Assembly (NCBI GenBank): GCA_030725745.1
Contig: JANRFH010000030.1
Span: forward strand, 1 to 64,000
Reading direction: 5' to 3'
Source of the DNA: Akkermansiaceae bacterium
GTDB lineage: Bacteria > Verrucomicrobiota > Verrucomicrobiia > Verrucomicrobiales > Akkermansiaceae
Length of the DNA stretch: 64,000 nucleotides
Shown piece by piece: positions 1-9,907 of the stretch. Every line of letters starts with the position of its first letter. Position 1 is the stretch's first letter. The notes below the pieces were generated by a model. That model made no database searches. It worked only from the letters and a program-made list of their open reading frames with translations, and was not told where the DNA came from. The position numbers and the translations under genes were made by a program.

Positions 1-47
1 GCTGCCCCGTCTCGGGGCAGGCCGTGCAAACCCCGTCCCGGGGTGAG
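1..47. repeat. REP-like double hairpin, copy 1
   Basis: Two adjacent short inverted repeats. CTGCCCCG (2-9) pairs with CGGGGCAG (13-20) across a 3-nt loop, and ACCCCG (30-35) pairs with CGGGGT (39-44), also across 3 nt. The linker GGCCGTG and the loop sequence recur in the copy at 2773-2818, while the stems differ by compensating changes. This is the architecture of REP/BIME elements. A RAYT transposase, the enzyme family associated with such elements, lies at 30699-31820. Confidence 0.7.
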
Positions 48-93
48 CAAAACCATAGGCACATAAAATTGCCTGACCGGCATTCCTAATTCA

Positions 94-816
94 ATGACCC
101 AACGAAAACTGCTCATCCCCGCCGGCATCTGCCTTTTCACCGTCGCACTTTCAATCATCCTGATTTCTTCGAGAAACAACGACGGGGCTAGCGAGCCCGA
201 CTCTTCAGCAGAAAACGCTCCCAATTCGGTCTCATCACAAGCCTCTCCTGCTCAAGAAACCGTTAGCGAAACCAAGCGCGAACGCGAAGATCCCGAGGCG
301 GCAATCGCACGCCGCAACCTAGAAAAGGAATTCGATGAACTCCTCCCCGCCAAATACCCGCAGCAATACAGCTCACTCTGTGATGTCTCCCTCAAGCTCG
401 GTGAATCCGTGATTCTCGGCGGCTTCAAAAGGTCTGACGGCGACTACGAATTCACAAGAATCTCTGTGACTCCCTTGAATGCAGCAGATTCAAGAGACCA
501 ATACTCAATCAAAACCGAACAGTTAATACTCACCGCAGACAAAACCACACAAGCCGGACTCGATAGTCTGCTTATCCCAGCAAAAACCCAAATCCAAAAT
601 TACAAAGTCATGACTGACGAAGAGAACTTCACGTCAAGAGATGGCATAACATTCCAATCAAGGCCAACTGTCATCACCAGTGCTGATTCCACATCATTGG
701 TGATGATGGGAACCGACGAAGGAGCTATAGTCATGTCTTTTAGAGTCAACCCCTTCGCCGACAAGGAATCCATTCGCCTAAGAACTCGGATAGAAACTCC
801 TGGCGATATGCGATAG
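94..816 (+). CDS. Hypothetical membrane-anchored or exported protein
   Basis: 240 residues of unknown function. Residues 1-9 are basic and polar and are followed by a hydrophobic stretch (about 10-26), so it is either exported or held by one N-terminal membrane segment. Residues 30-70 are Ser/Ala/Glu-rich and look like a disordered linker. The remaining ~170 residues look like a soluble domain with alternating polar and hydrophobic residues. It sits alone between the REP-like element and thrS on the same strand, 81 bp upstream of thrS. No recognised family motif is visible. The ATG start places the hydrophobic segment correctly. Confidence 0.6.
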   Translation: MTQRKLLIPAGICLFTVALSIILISSRNNDGASEPDSSAENAPNSVSSQASPAQETVSETKREREDPEAAIARRNLEKEFDELLPAKYPQQYSSLCDVSLKLGESVILGGFKRSDGDYEFTRISVTPLNAADSRDQYSIKTEQLILTADKTTQAGLDSLLIPAKTQIQNYKVMTDEENFTSRDGITFQSRPTVITSADSTSLVMMGTDEGAIVMSFRVNPFADKESIRLRTRIETPGDMR

Positions 817-897
817 CAGAAAATAACCGGCCTAACGATGGTCTCGTCCACCATTCGCAGTTGAATATTTCTCAGAACCCTGCTTCAACCTCACCCC

Positions 898-2772
898 ATG
901 TCCGACCGCAAGACCCTAGACGAACGTGCCCAGATGACTGACCTCGAGCGTGTGCGCCACTCCGCCGCCCACGTCATGGCCACCGCCATCCTCCGCATCT
1001 GGCCTGATGCACAGTTCGCCTACGGCCCTCCTGTCGAAAACGGTTTCTATTACGACTTTGAAATGGAGCACCGTGTCACCCCCGATGATTTCGAGAAAAT
1101 CGAGGCGGAGATGAAGAAAGTCGCCAAGGAAAACCAGAAGTTCGAATACAAAGCCATCTCCCGCGATGAAGCCAAAGCCATGGCAGATTCCGGACGCCTT
1201 GGCGGCCTAACAGAACGCCCCGGCAACCCCTCCCGTTTCAAGCTCGACCTCATCGACAAGATCCCCGAAGGCGAACAAATTTCCTGCTTCCAAAACGGCG
1301 ACTTCATCGACCTCTGCGCCGGCCCACACGTCGGCTACACTTCGAAGTGCAAGAACGTCAAAGTCATGTCGGTCTCCTCGTCCTTCTACATGGGCGACGA
1401 ATCAAAAGGCCAACTCCAACGCCTCTACGGAACCGCTTTCGAAAACAAAGAAGCCCTCACCGAGCACCTCGAGCGCCTCGAAGAAGCGAAGAAACGCGAC
1501 CACCGTCGCCTCGGCCGTGAACTCGGGCTTTTCCACATCGATGAAATGGTCGGCCAAGGCCTCATCCTCTGGAAACCAAAAGGCGCCCTCGTACGCCGCG
1601 CCCTCCAAGAATTCATCACCCAAGAACTCGACAAACAAGGCTACTCCCAAGTCTTCACTCCACACATTGGCAAGCTCGATCTCTACCGCACCTCCGGCCA
1701 TTTTCCCTACTACCAGGACAGCCAATACGCCCCCATCCCGGAGCGCGACACCTTGGAGAAACTCGCCGACGAGGACGCGACCTGCGCCACCCTCATCAAC
1801 GGCCTGAACGAAGGAACCTACGAAGGTTACATGCTCAAGCCGATGAACTGCCCTCATCACATCAAGATCTTCGCCAGCGACCACCATTCCTACCGCGATC
1901 TCCCCGTGCGCCTCGCAGAATTCGGCACGGTCTATCGCTGGGAACAGTCCGGTGAGCTTGGCGGGATGACCCGCGTCCGCGGCTTCACCCAGGACGACGC
2001 CCACCTTTTCTGCACCCCTGACCAAGTCGCAGAAGAAGTCAAAGGCTGCCTCGACCTTGTCAAAAAAGTCCTCTCCACCCTTGGAATGAACGATTATCGC
2101 GTCCGCCTCTCCCTCCGCGATCCGGAAAGCGACAAATACGTCGGTTCCCCGGAAAACTGGGACAAAGCAGAAGCCGCCCTCCGCGAAGCCGTCATCCACC
2201 TCGGCGTCGACTACACCGAAGAACTCGGCGAGGCCGCTTTCTACGGCCCCAAGATCGACTTCGTCGTCAAAGATGTCATCGGCCGCGACTGGCAGCTCGG
2301 CACCGTGCAGGTCGATTACAACCTGCCCGTCCGCTTCGATCTCTCCTACGTCGGCGCCGATAACAAGCCACACGTCCCTGTCATGATCCACCGCGCGCCC
2401 TTCGGCTCGCTGGAACGCTTCACCGGCCTCCTCATCGAACACTTCGAAGGAAAATTCCCGACTTGGCTTGCCCCAGAACAACTCCGCATCCTCCCGATCT
2501 CGGACAAAACCCTCGACGAAGCAAACGCCCTCGCAGCAAAACTCGCCGACCTCGGAGTCCGCGTCACCGTGGATCGAAGCTCCGATAAAGTCGGCGCGAA
2601 GATCCGCAATGCCCGCATGGAGCGCATCCCAAACATGGCCATCCTCGGCCAGAAAGAAGTCGAAGAAGGCACCGTCTCCGTCCGCGTCCGCGGCGAAGAA
2701 CAGCCCATCACCAAAACGATGGACGCCTTCATCCAAGACCTCCTCGCCGAGATCGCCAACCGCTCCCTGTAG
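898..2772 (+). CDS. thrS: Threonyl-tRNA synthetase lacking the TGS domain
   Basis: Class II synthetase that charges tRNA-Thr in the cytoplasm. The protein opens almost directly in the editing (tRNA_SAD) domain: H21-x3-H25 and C140-x3-H144 form the editing metal site. The catalytic core carries the zinc ligands C318 (in MNCPHH), a His in the DDAHLF segment and a His in MIHRAPFGS. The last ~100 residues are the anticodon-binding domain. The ~60-residue N-terminal TGS domain of E. coli ThrS is absent. An insertion of about 20 residues (around GHFPYYQDSQYAP to GTYEGYM) precedes the first zinc Cys, which keeps the total at 624 residues. The stop codon is followed at once by a REP-like element. Confidence 0.97.
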   Translation: MSDRKTLDERAQMTDLERVRHSAAHVMATAILRIWPDAQFAYGPPVENGFYYDFEMEHRVTPDDFEKIEAEMKKVAKENQKFEYKAISRDEAKAMADSGRLGGLTERPGNPSRFKLDLIDKIPEGEQISCFQNGDFIDLCAGPHVGYTSKCKNVKVMSVSSSFYMGDESKGQLQRLYGTAFENKEALTEHLERLEEAKKRDHRRLGRELGLFHIDEMVGQGLILWKPKGALVRRALQEFITQELDKQGYSQVFTPHIGKLDLYRTSGHFPYYQDSQYAPIPERDTLEKLADEDATCATLINGLNEGTYEGYMLKPMNCPHHIKIFASDHHSYRDLPVRLAEFGTVYRWEQSGELGGMTRVRGFTQDDAHLFCTPDQVAEEVKGCLDLVKKVLSTLGMNDYRVRLSLRDPESDKYVGSPENWDKAEAALREAVIHLGVDYTEELGEAAFYGPKIDFVVKDVIGRDWQLGTVQVDYNLPVRFDLSYVGADNKPHVPVMIHRAPFGSLERFTGLLIEHFEGKFPTWLAPEQLRILPISDKTLDEANALAAKLADLGVRVTVDRSSDKVGAKIRNARMERIPNMAILGQKEVEEGTVSVRVRGEEQPITKTMDAFIQDLLAEIANRSL

Positions 2773-2818
2773 CTGCCGCGTCCCGCGGCAGGCCGTGGTC
2801 ACTGCGTCCCGCAGTGAC
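2773..2818. repeat. REP-like double hairpin, copy 2
   Basis: Lies immediately after the thrS stop codon. CTGCCGCG (2773-2780) pairs with CGCGGCAG (2784-2791), and GTCACTGCG (2798-2806) pairs with CGCAGTGAC (2810-2818). Both loops are 3 nt (TCC). Stems are perfect at 8 and 9 bp. Linker GGCCGTG is shared with copy 1 at 1-47. There is no T-tract, so a REP-type element fits better than an intrinsic terminator. Confidence 0.75.
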
Positions 2819-2867
2819 AACCACTTCCCGACTTGAATAGCACCTTTTGCGGGTCTATACAAATTCC

Positions 2868-3119
2868 ATGCCTGATATCTATTACTTGGAGGATGCTCAG
2901 GCCAAACTCATCAAGTTGTGCCACTCTGGAGAGCGTTTTATCATTGCGAACCAAAATGAGTCCCTTGTGGTCGCAATGACGATAGGTGACTACGAAGCAT
3001 TGATGGAAACCATCAACGTGCTCGGTGATTTAGACGCGATGATTGCGATCAATGCCGCGAAAACTAAACGATCAAAATACAGCGATTTGAATCTTGATGA
3101 TTCAAATTTTGGCCTTTGA
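2868..3119 (+). CDS. Phd/YefM-type antitoxin-like protein, no obvious toxin
   Basis: About 83 residues from the ATG at 2868; an in-frame TTG at 2847 is less likely. The layout resembles the type II antitoxin Phd/YefM N-terminal DNA-binding domain: an N-terminal strand, a short helix (EDAQAKLIKLC), a strand and turn with a buried sequence ERFIIANQNESLVVAMTIGD, then a helix beginning YEALMET. The C-terminal third is charged and would be the toxin-binding tail. No RelE/ParE or Doc-like toxin follows: the next gene encodes an anchored coiled coil. It may act as a solitary regulator or be the remnant of a toxin-antitoxin pair. Family assignment is by pattern only. Confidence 0.6.
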   Translation: MPDIYYLEDAQAKLIKLCHSGERFIIANQNESLVVAMTIGDYEALMETINVLGDLDAMIAINAAKTKRSKYSDLNLDDSNFGL

Positions 3120-3183
3120 TTTCAATCGTCTCTACAAGACGGATTGCTTGCTTCTTTTTCAACCAACTCCGATCTTGCAAAGA

Positions 3184-3666
3184 ATGAATAAGCTAACTCT
3201 CTGCTTGGCCATCTTTTCCCTCGCAGCCTCCTGCTTTGTCGCACTTAGGCAGAGCGACACCATTGAAAAGAGCCAATTCCAAATTTCAAAACTCGAATCA
3301 AAGTTAGCTGAAACGGAGGCGATTGCATCCGAACCGTTAAAAAACGACGAATTGGTCAGGCACATAAAATACATTCGCTACCTAATTACTGAACATGAGG
3401 CCAGAAGGACGGAAGATAATGGATCGCTTAGCGAGAAAATCAAACAGCTTGAAGAAGAAAGCTCTTTTCAAGCGGCGCAAGATGTCGATCTCGAGATGAA
3501 ACTTACAGACGTGTCCCATGAAGATCCACTCGAAATACTCAGAAAGAATCTAATGGAAGAAAGCACAAGAATGCTTGATGAAAGAATCACCGCTCTCGAA
3601 GAACTCGAGAAATTACGTTCAGAAGTCGAAGAGAAGCGCAAAAGGGACTCTATACTGCGTCGATAA
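3184..3666 (+). CDS. Membrane-anchored coiled-coil protein
   Basis: 160 residues from the ATG at 3184. The reading frame is open from 3094, but the added residues would precede the natural signal segment. Residues 1-20 (MNKLTLCLAIFSLAASCFVA) form a hydrophobic anchor with a Cys near its end. The rest is highly charged heptad-like sequence rich in Glu, Lys and Leu, predicted to be a long coiled coil. Downstream of the antitoxin-like gene on the same strand, 64 bp away. Function unknown; it does not resemble a toxin. Confidence 0.55.
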   Translation: MNKLTLCLAIFSLAASCFVALRQSDTIEKSQFQISKLESKLAETEAIASEPLKNDELVRHIKYIRYLITEHEARRTEDNGSLSEKIKQLEEESSFQAAQDVDLEMKLTDVSHEDPLEILRKNLMEESTRMLDERITALEELEKLRSEVEEKRKRDSILRR

Positions 3667-3688
3667 CGTAACGCAGACATCAACCTAA

Positions 3689-5071
3689 TTACACGCCCAC
3701 TAGCAACGGCGTCCCATACGTCGTGAACCCCGTCGACTCCTCAACCTGAATATCCAAGATCTCACCGGTCAAGCGATCCACATCACCTTCAAAAATCACG
3801 ATCTTATTCTGCGGAGTCCGCCCGGTAAGCGTGTTCGGATTGTGCTTCGAAGGCCCCTCGCAGAGCACTTGCTGCACGGTGCCGACAATCGCCGCGTTCT
3901 TCTCTTTCGCCAGTCTGTCCACCGTCTGGAGCAATCGCTGATTCCTCTCTTCCTTCACCGTCTCGGAAATCTGACCCTCCATCTCCGCCGCAGGCGTATC
4001 CTTGCGTTTCGAGTAGCGAAATACGAATGCGTTATCAAACTGAAGTCGCTCTACGGTATCTATCGTAGCCTGGAAATCTTCTTCCGTTTCACCCGGGAAG
4101 CCGACAATGATATCCGTGGTGATCGCGATGTCCGGCCTCGCCGCTTTCATCTTCTCGCAGATCTCTACGAACTTCGCGTTCTTGTAGGGACGGCGCATCA
4201 GTTTCAAAATGCGATCCGATCCGCTCTGCATCGGGAAATGGATGTGGGACATCAGCTTCGGCAGATAGGTGAAAGCTGCCACCAAGTCATCCCGATAACC
4301 AATCGGGTGCGGGGAGGTGAAACGGATGCGCTCTATACCCTCCACCTCGTGCACCTCCTCAAGCAGCTGCACGAAAGGAGATTTCCCATCCACCTTAGGA
4401 AATTCCGTGCGCCCGTAGAGATTCACGATCTGCCCCAGCAACGTGACTTCTTTCACACCCTGCCGGGCAAGGAACTCCACCTCTTTCACGATCTCTGCAA
4501 TCGGCCGCCCGCGCTCTTTTCCGCGAGTGTCTGGCACGATGCAGAACGAGCAACGCATGTTGCAGCCCTGCATGATGGAAACGAACGCCGAGGCATTGCG
4601 CGCCTTCGGCATGTGATCACGAATGGTGTTTTGGGAGTCCGTTTCCTCTGCGATGTCGCAGACGGAAGAACCGCTCATCGAAAGCGCCGGATCATCCATC
4701 CGCGCCTCCATGCGGCTTTTCAGGATATCGTCCACATACTCGAAAACCTTGTGGTATTTCTGAGTCCCCACCACCACATCGAGGTGCGGGATACGGTCGA
4801 AAAGTTCCTGCCCCCGCGATTGCGCCATGCAGCCCATGAAGCCGTAAACGACATGCGAGCGCTTCTTGCGCTGCGCGCCCATGATGCCCATTTTTCCAAG
4901 CGCCTTCTGCTCCGCTTGGTCGCGCACCGAGCAAGTATTGATCAGGATCGCATCCGCATCCTTCTCGGTCTGCGTGAGCGTGTAGCCGCCTTCGGTGAAC
5001 ATCCGCGCCACCTGTTCGGTGTCGCGCTCATTCATCTGGCAGCCGTAGGTTTTTAGGTAAACGCGGGGCAT
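3689..5071 (-). CDS. miaB: tRNA-2-methylthio-N6-dimethylallyladenosine synthase
   Basis: Radical-SAM methylthiotransferase that modifies A37 in tRNAs reading UNN codons. The N-terminal MTTase domain has three cluster cysteines, C11 (YGCQMN), C47 (NTCSVR) and C81 (GFMGC). The radical SAM domain carries C170-x3-C174-x2-C177 in GCNMRCSFC. A TRAM-like domain occupies the last ~65 residues. NTCSVR and the length of 460 are typical of MiaB rather than RimO. It starts 13 bp after the stop of the upstream gene at 5085-5585, so the two probably form an operon. Confidence 0.95.
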   Translation of the reverse strand: MPRVYLKTYGCQMNERDTEQVARMFTEGGYTLTQTEKDADAILINTCSVRDQAEQKALGKMGIMGAQRKKRSHVVYGFMGCMAQSRGQELFDRIPHLDVVVGTQKYHKVFEYVDDILKSRMEARMDDPALSMSGSSVCDIAEETDSQNTIRDHMPKARNASAFVSIMQGCNMRCSFCIVPDTRGKERGRPIAEIVKEVEFLARQGVKEVTLLGQIVNLYGRTEFPKVDGKSPFVQLLEEVHEVEGIERIRFTSPHPIGYRDDLVAAFTYLPKLMSHIHFPMQSGSDRILKLMRRPYKNAKFVEICEKMKAARPDIAITTDIIVGFPGETEEDFQATIDTVERLQFDNAFVFRYSKRKDTPAAEMEGQISETVKEERNQRLLQTVDRLAKEKNAAIVGTVQQVLCEGPSKHNPNTLTGRTPQNKIVIFEGDVDRLTGEILDIQVEESTGFTTYGTPLLVGV

Positions 5072-5084
5072 CTCGGCAATGGCC

Positions 5085-5585
5085 TTAGGCCAGTTTCAGG
5101 CGATCGTCAGATTCCAGTTTCGCGGTGATTTCTGGGTATCCACCAAGCTGCTGCATATTGAAGCAATGAAGGTAAATGGTGAAGATTTTCGGGTCGAAGA
5201 TATCCACAAGCTTTTCCACCGCTTCGTCGAGTTTCGCTGTATCGAGCGCCTTGGGCAGCTCACCTGTCACGGAGCCTTTGCCGTCGTGCGCGATGCCGAG
5301 GATATCGCAGAACATGCCAAGCATCTTCTGCTCCCCTGCCATCAGATAAGCCTGAAGGACTTGGTCGCCAATGGCATCGCTGGACTTGAGTTGAAGCGTT
5401 TTCTGTATCCACGCATACTGCTCAGGCAGCGATTTTTTCTGCACAAACACCGGACGCACTTTGCGTTGTGAGGCAAGTGTGGAAACGGCGGATTTGTAAA
5501 CGTCACGGTCATTATCGCGGAACCAATTTAGCATATGGGCGACAACGGAGGGATCAACGGCAGTAAAGATTTCGTGGGATTTCAC
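5085..5585 (-). CDS. Conserved-looking hypothetical protein upstream of miaB
   Basis: 166 residues with a GTG start. No signal peptide and no membrane segment, so probably cytoplasmic. Predicted mostly helical; distinctive segments include AHMLNWFRDNDRDVYKSAV and YLHCFNMQQLGGYPEI. I do not recognise the family. Its stop lies 13 bp before the miaB start on the same strand, suggesting co-transcription. The reading frame is uninterrupted and codon use resembles neighbouring genes, so it is likely real. Confidence 0.65.
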   Translation of the reverse strand: MKSHEIFTAVDPSVVAHMLNWFRDNDRDVYKSAVSTLASQRKVRPVFVQKKSLPEQYAWIQKTLQLKSSDAIGDQVLQAYLMAGEQKMLGMFCDILGIAHDGKGSVTGELPKALDTAKLDEAVEKLVDIFDPKIFTIYLHCFNMQQLGGYPEITAKLESDDRLKLA

Positions 5586-5653
5586 AGTTTTGGGGAAATT
5601 TCGGTTGGCGGGCAGTCAAATCCCTCCCGCTCCATAACGCAACACTCTTTCGG

Positions 5654-5703
5654 CACCGTAAAAAACCAAAACGGCCTGCTCAGAGTTTCCCCCAGACAGG
5701 CCG
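5654..5703 (-). terminator. Intrinsic terminator of katG
   Basis: On the minus strand CGGCCTG (5703-5697) pairs with CAGGCCG (5678-5672) and is followed by TTTTGGTTTTTTA. It sits about 23 bp past the katG stop codon. Confidence 0.7.
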
Positions 5704-5725
5704 CATGTGATTTTATAGAAATATA

Positions 5726-7954
<2,229 letters not shown>

Positions 7955-7973
7955 TTAGTTATTGTTAGAAATT

Positions 7974-8390
7974 TTATTCAACCACTTGGCAAGTCGGGCA
8001 TACACCCCAGTAAATTACTTCCGCCTCATCAATTTTGAAGCCGTGATCACCTGCGGCATGAAGACACGGAGCCTCACCGACTGCGCAATCGATATCTATC
8101 GTTGCCGAGCAAACTCGGCAAACAAGATGGTGGTGATTGTCCCCTACGCGATCCTCATAAAGCGCTGCCGAACCACTCGGTTGGATACGACGAATCAGCC
8201 CTTTTTCGCTGAGAGTACTGAGTGAATCATAAACCGCCTGTTTGGAGATCGTCCCGATTTTTCCGCGAACGTATCCTGCAATCGTATCGGCCGTCGCGTG
8301 CGGGTGCTTGGAAACAGCCTCCAACACTGCAATGCGTTGCGCGGTGATAGGCACGCCGCTTTCGCGAAGCATGGTGGCGGGATCAGACAT
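7974..8390 (-). CDS. perR: Fur-family peroxide-responsive repressor, PerR-like
   Basis: 138-residue Fur-family regulator: N-terminal winged helix ([11 protein letters not shown] to SEKGLIRRI) and C-terminal metal-binding dimer domain. The structural zinc site is C91/C94 and C131/C134. Aligning the HxH motif with Bacillus PerR puts D80 at the position of its D85, H86 and H88 at H91/H93, and D99 at D104. The Asp at the D85 position favours a peroxide sensor over an iron-sensing Fur, which usually has Glu. It lies directly upstream of katG with a 43-bp gap, and a 7-1-7 inverted repeat precedes it. Expected role: repress itself and katG until metal-catalysed His oxidation. The symbol is assigned by these features, not by a search. 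Confidence 0.85.
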   Translation of the reverse strand: MSDPATMLRESGVPITAQRIAVLEAVSKHPHATADTIAGYVRGKIGTISKQAVYDSLSTLSEKGLIRRIQPSGSAALYEDRVGDNHHHLVCRVCSATIDIDCAVGEAPCLHAAGDHGFKIDEAEVIYWGVCPTCQVVE

Positions 8391-8428
8391 ATCGAAATGC
8401 TTAATCCTAATCCTGACTTAGTCCAGAA

Positions 8429-8443
8429 CTTTAATTAGTAAAG
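8429..8443. promoter_or_regulatory. Candidate PerR/Fur box
   Basis: CTTTAAT-T-AGTAAAG is a 15-bp inverted repeat of 7-1-7 form with 6 of 7 positions paired. It lies 39 bp upstream of the perR-like start. The 7-1-7 geometry is that of Fur and PerR boxes, although the bases differ from the Bacillus consensus. Confidence 0.5.
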
Positions 8444-8464
8444 CGAAGAGAGGTGCTTTACCCT

Positions 8465-9907
8465 TCATTTCCCGAACTCTGCCATCGTCTCCTCAATCGC
8501 CCAAAGCACCTTCGTCTCTACATCTTTCCCTACTGGCCTTGCACCCTTAGCGCAGTCCACAAACCATTTACCTAGCAGCTTCCGCCGCTCCTGCGGGAAA
8601 TGCTTCGTGTAACCCTCCTCATCCGGTGCGCCGAGTACTTCGATATCACGCCGACCGTGCGCCCTTTCCAAAATCCGCCCATATCTCACCAAAATCCCGT
8701 CTAGCAAGATCCACGGAAAATTCGCATTCCCCGGCGGCCCCATTTCAAGCTCCTTGGTCTCTCCGGTGGAAAATTTCACCCCCTCTTTCAGATCGACTTT
8801 CAAATCCGGCAGCATCCCGCCCTTGAACCACGCTGCGCCAGCGCCCGTTATCCCACCTAGGAGCGTGCCCAGTCCATGGGTTAGCCCGCCAGTGGAAATA
8901 TCCACTGCCGCACCGCCCATCGCACCCGTCGCTGCCGCCACAAGTGTCAACTGCCCCCGGCTCAAGCCCCATTTCATCCACACCTCCTCGCTCTCAAGAT
9001 CAATGTCGCGGAAGCTCTCTTCACCGCTCTCCACTTTCAGCAAATGATGCCGGTAGATCATCAGTAACTTCCCGAAGCATCCCTTCTCCAGCTTTTTCAA
9101 ACGCTCGAAATACCTCACGCGCAAATCCTCTTCCTTCTGTTTCCGCCGCGTCGGCATGCGCTCGTCTTTTTCGTCGATCTTCTCCCGCACCCTCAGCTCC
9201 AGCGCCTCGGCGAGGAACTCACGCACTACCTCGGCGGCTTCGTTGCGCCGCTCGTCCCACTCCATTTCGATCAGGGAAATGGTCTCCTCCAGCCTACTGC
9301 GATGCCGCTCCTCGATCTCTAAAAGAGCCTTCATCAGCAGTAGCCGTTGCTCATATTTCGCTCGATGCGCATCAAACGTCCGCACCAGATTGAACGCACT
9401 CCCGAGCTTCTCACGCCACGCCTCCTCATGCTCACCACCGCCGTCCTCACGGAGATTCATCAGCGCCAATCGTGGCCGGCCTGTCCAGCGCAGGATCTCC
9501 ATTTCCGCCAAAAAATCATCCCGTAGTGGCCTTCCAGGATCCACCACGTATAGCACTCCCGCCCCATCCAGCAAAGGCTTCAGCAGCCGCTTCTCGTCTC
9601 CGAAATCCTCACCCTTCTCCTCCACAAATCTCCGCAAGGTCTCCCGCCCCGGCGTCCCCTCTCCATGCATCTTACGGATCTCACGCATCGCCTCCACTGG
9701 TCTGGAAAATCCTGGAGTATCGATAAAACGTACGCACTCCTTCCTGCCAAACACCACCTTGTGAGCCTGCGCCCGCGTCGTCTCACCCGGCGTCGGGCTC
9801 ACACGAAGTACCTCGTTGTCATCAATCTCAAGCAAGGTCGCGATCACCGCGCTCTTTCCCATATTCACCCGCCCGACCACCGCGAATTCCGGCACACCAT
9901 CATTCAT
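8465..9907 (-). CDS. GTPase of the DUF3482 type
   Basis: 480-residue TRAFAC-type GTPase. The P-loop is GRVNMGKS (12-19). Switch I has a Thr-rich segment (PTPGETTRA). G3 is DTPG (63-66). The G4 position reads MNLRED instead of NKxD, a departure that may weaken guanine specificity. Residues ~200-290 are charged and helical, probably coiled. Around 310-350 is a Gly/Ala-rich hydrophobic stretch (AAATGAMGGAAVDIS and following) that could insert into membrane. The gene overlaps by 4 bp the stop of the upstream DUF2868-like membrane gene, so the two are translationally coupled, as known for this family pair in other bacteria. The biochemical role is unknown. Confidence 0.8.
   Translation of the reverse strand: MNDGVPEFAVVGRVNMGKSAVIATLLEIDDNEVLRVSPTPGETTRAQAHKVVFGRKECVRFIDTPGFSRPVEAMREIRKMHGEGTPGRETLRRFVEEKGEDFGDEKRLLKPLLDGAGVLYVVDPGRPLRDDFLAEMEILRWTGRPRLALMNLREDGGGEHEEAWREKLGSAFNLVRTFDAHRAKYEQRLLLMKALLEIEERHRSRLEETISLIEMEWDERRNEAAEVVREFLAEALELRVREKIDEKDERMPTRRKQKEEDLRVRYFERLKKLEKGCFGKLLMIYRHHLLKVESGEESFRDIDLESEEVWMKWGLSRGQLTLVAAATGAMGGAAVDISTGGLTHGLGTLLGGITGAGAAWFKGGMLPDLKVDLKEGVKFSTGETKELEMGPPGNANFPWILLDGILVRYGRILERAHGRRDIEVLGAPDEEGYTKHFPQERRKLLGKWFVDCAKGARPVGKDVETKVLWAIEETMAEFGK

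Noticed and set aside
1402..2862. 486-codon open frame on the minus strand opposite thrS
   Set aside because: Antisense to a fully recognised thrS; its sequence is Val/Gly/Glu/Asp-rich as expected from reverse reading of high-GC third positions.
3842..5056. 404-codon plus-strand frame opposite miaB
   Set aside because: Composition dominated by His, Arg and Leu, with no domain; mirror artefact of miaB codon bias.
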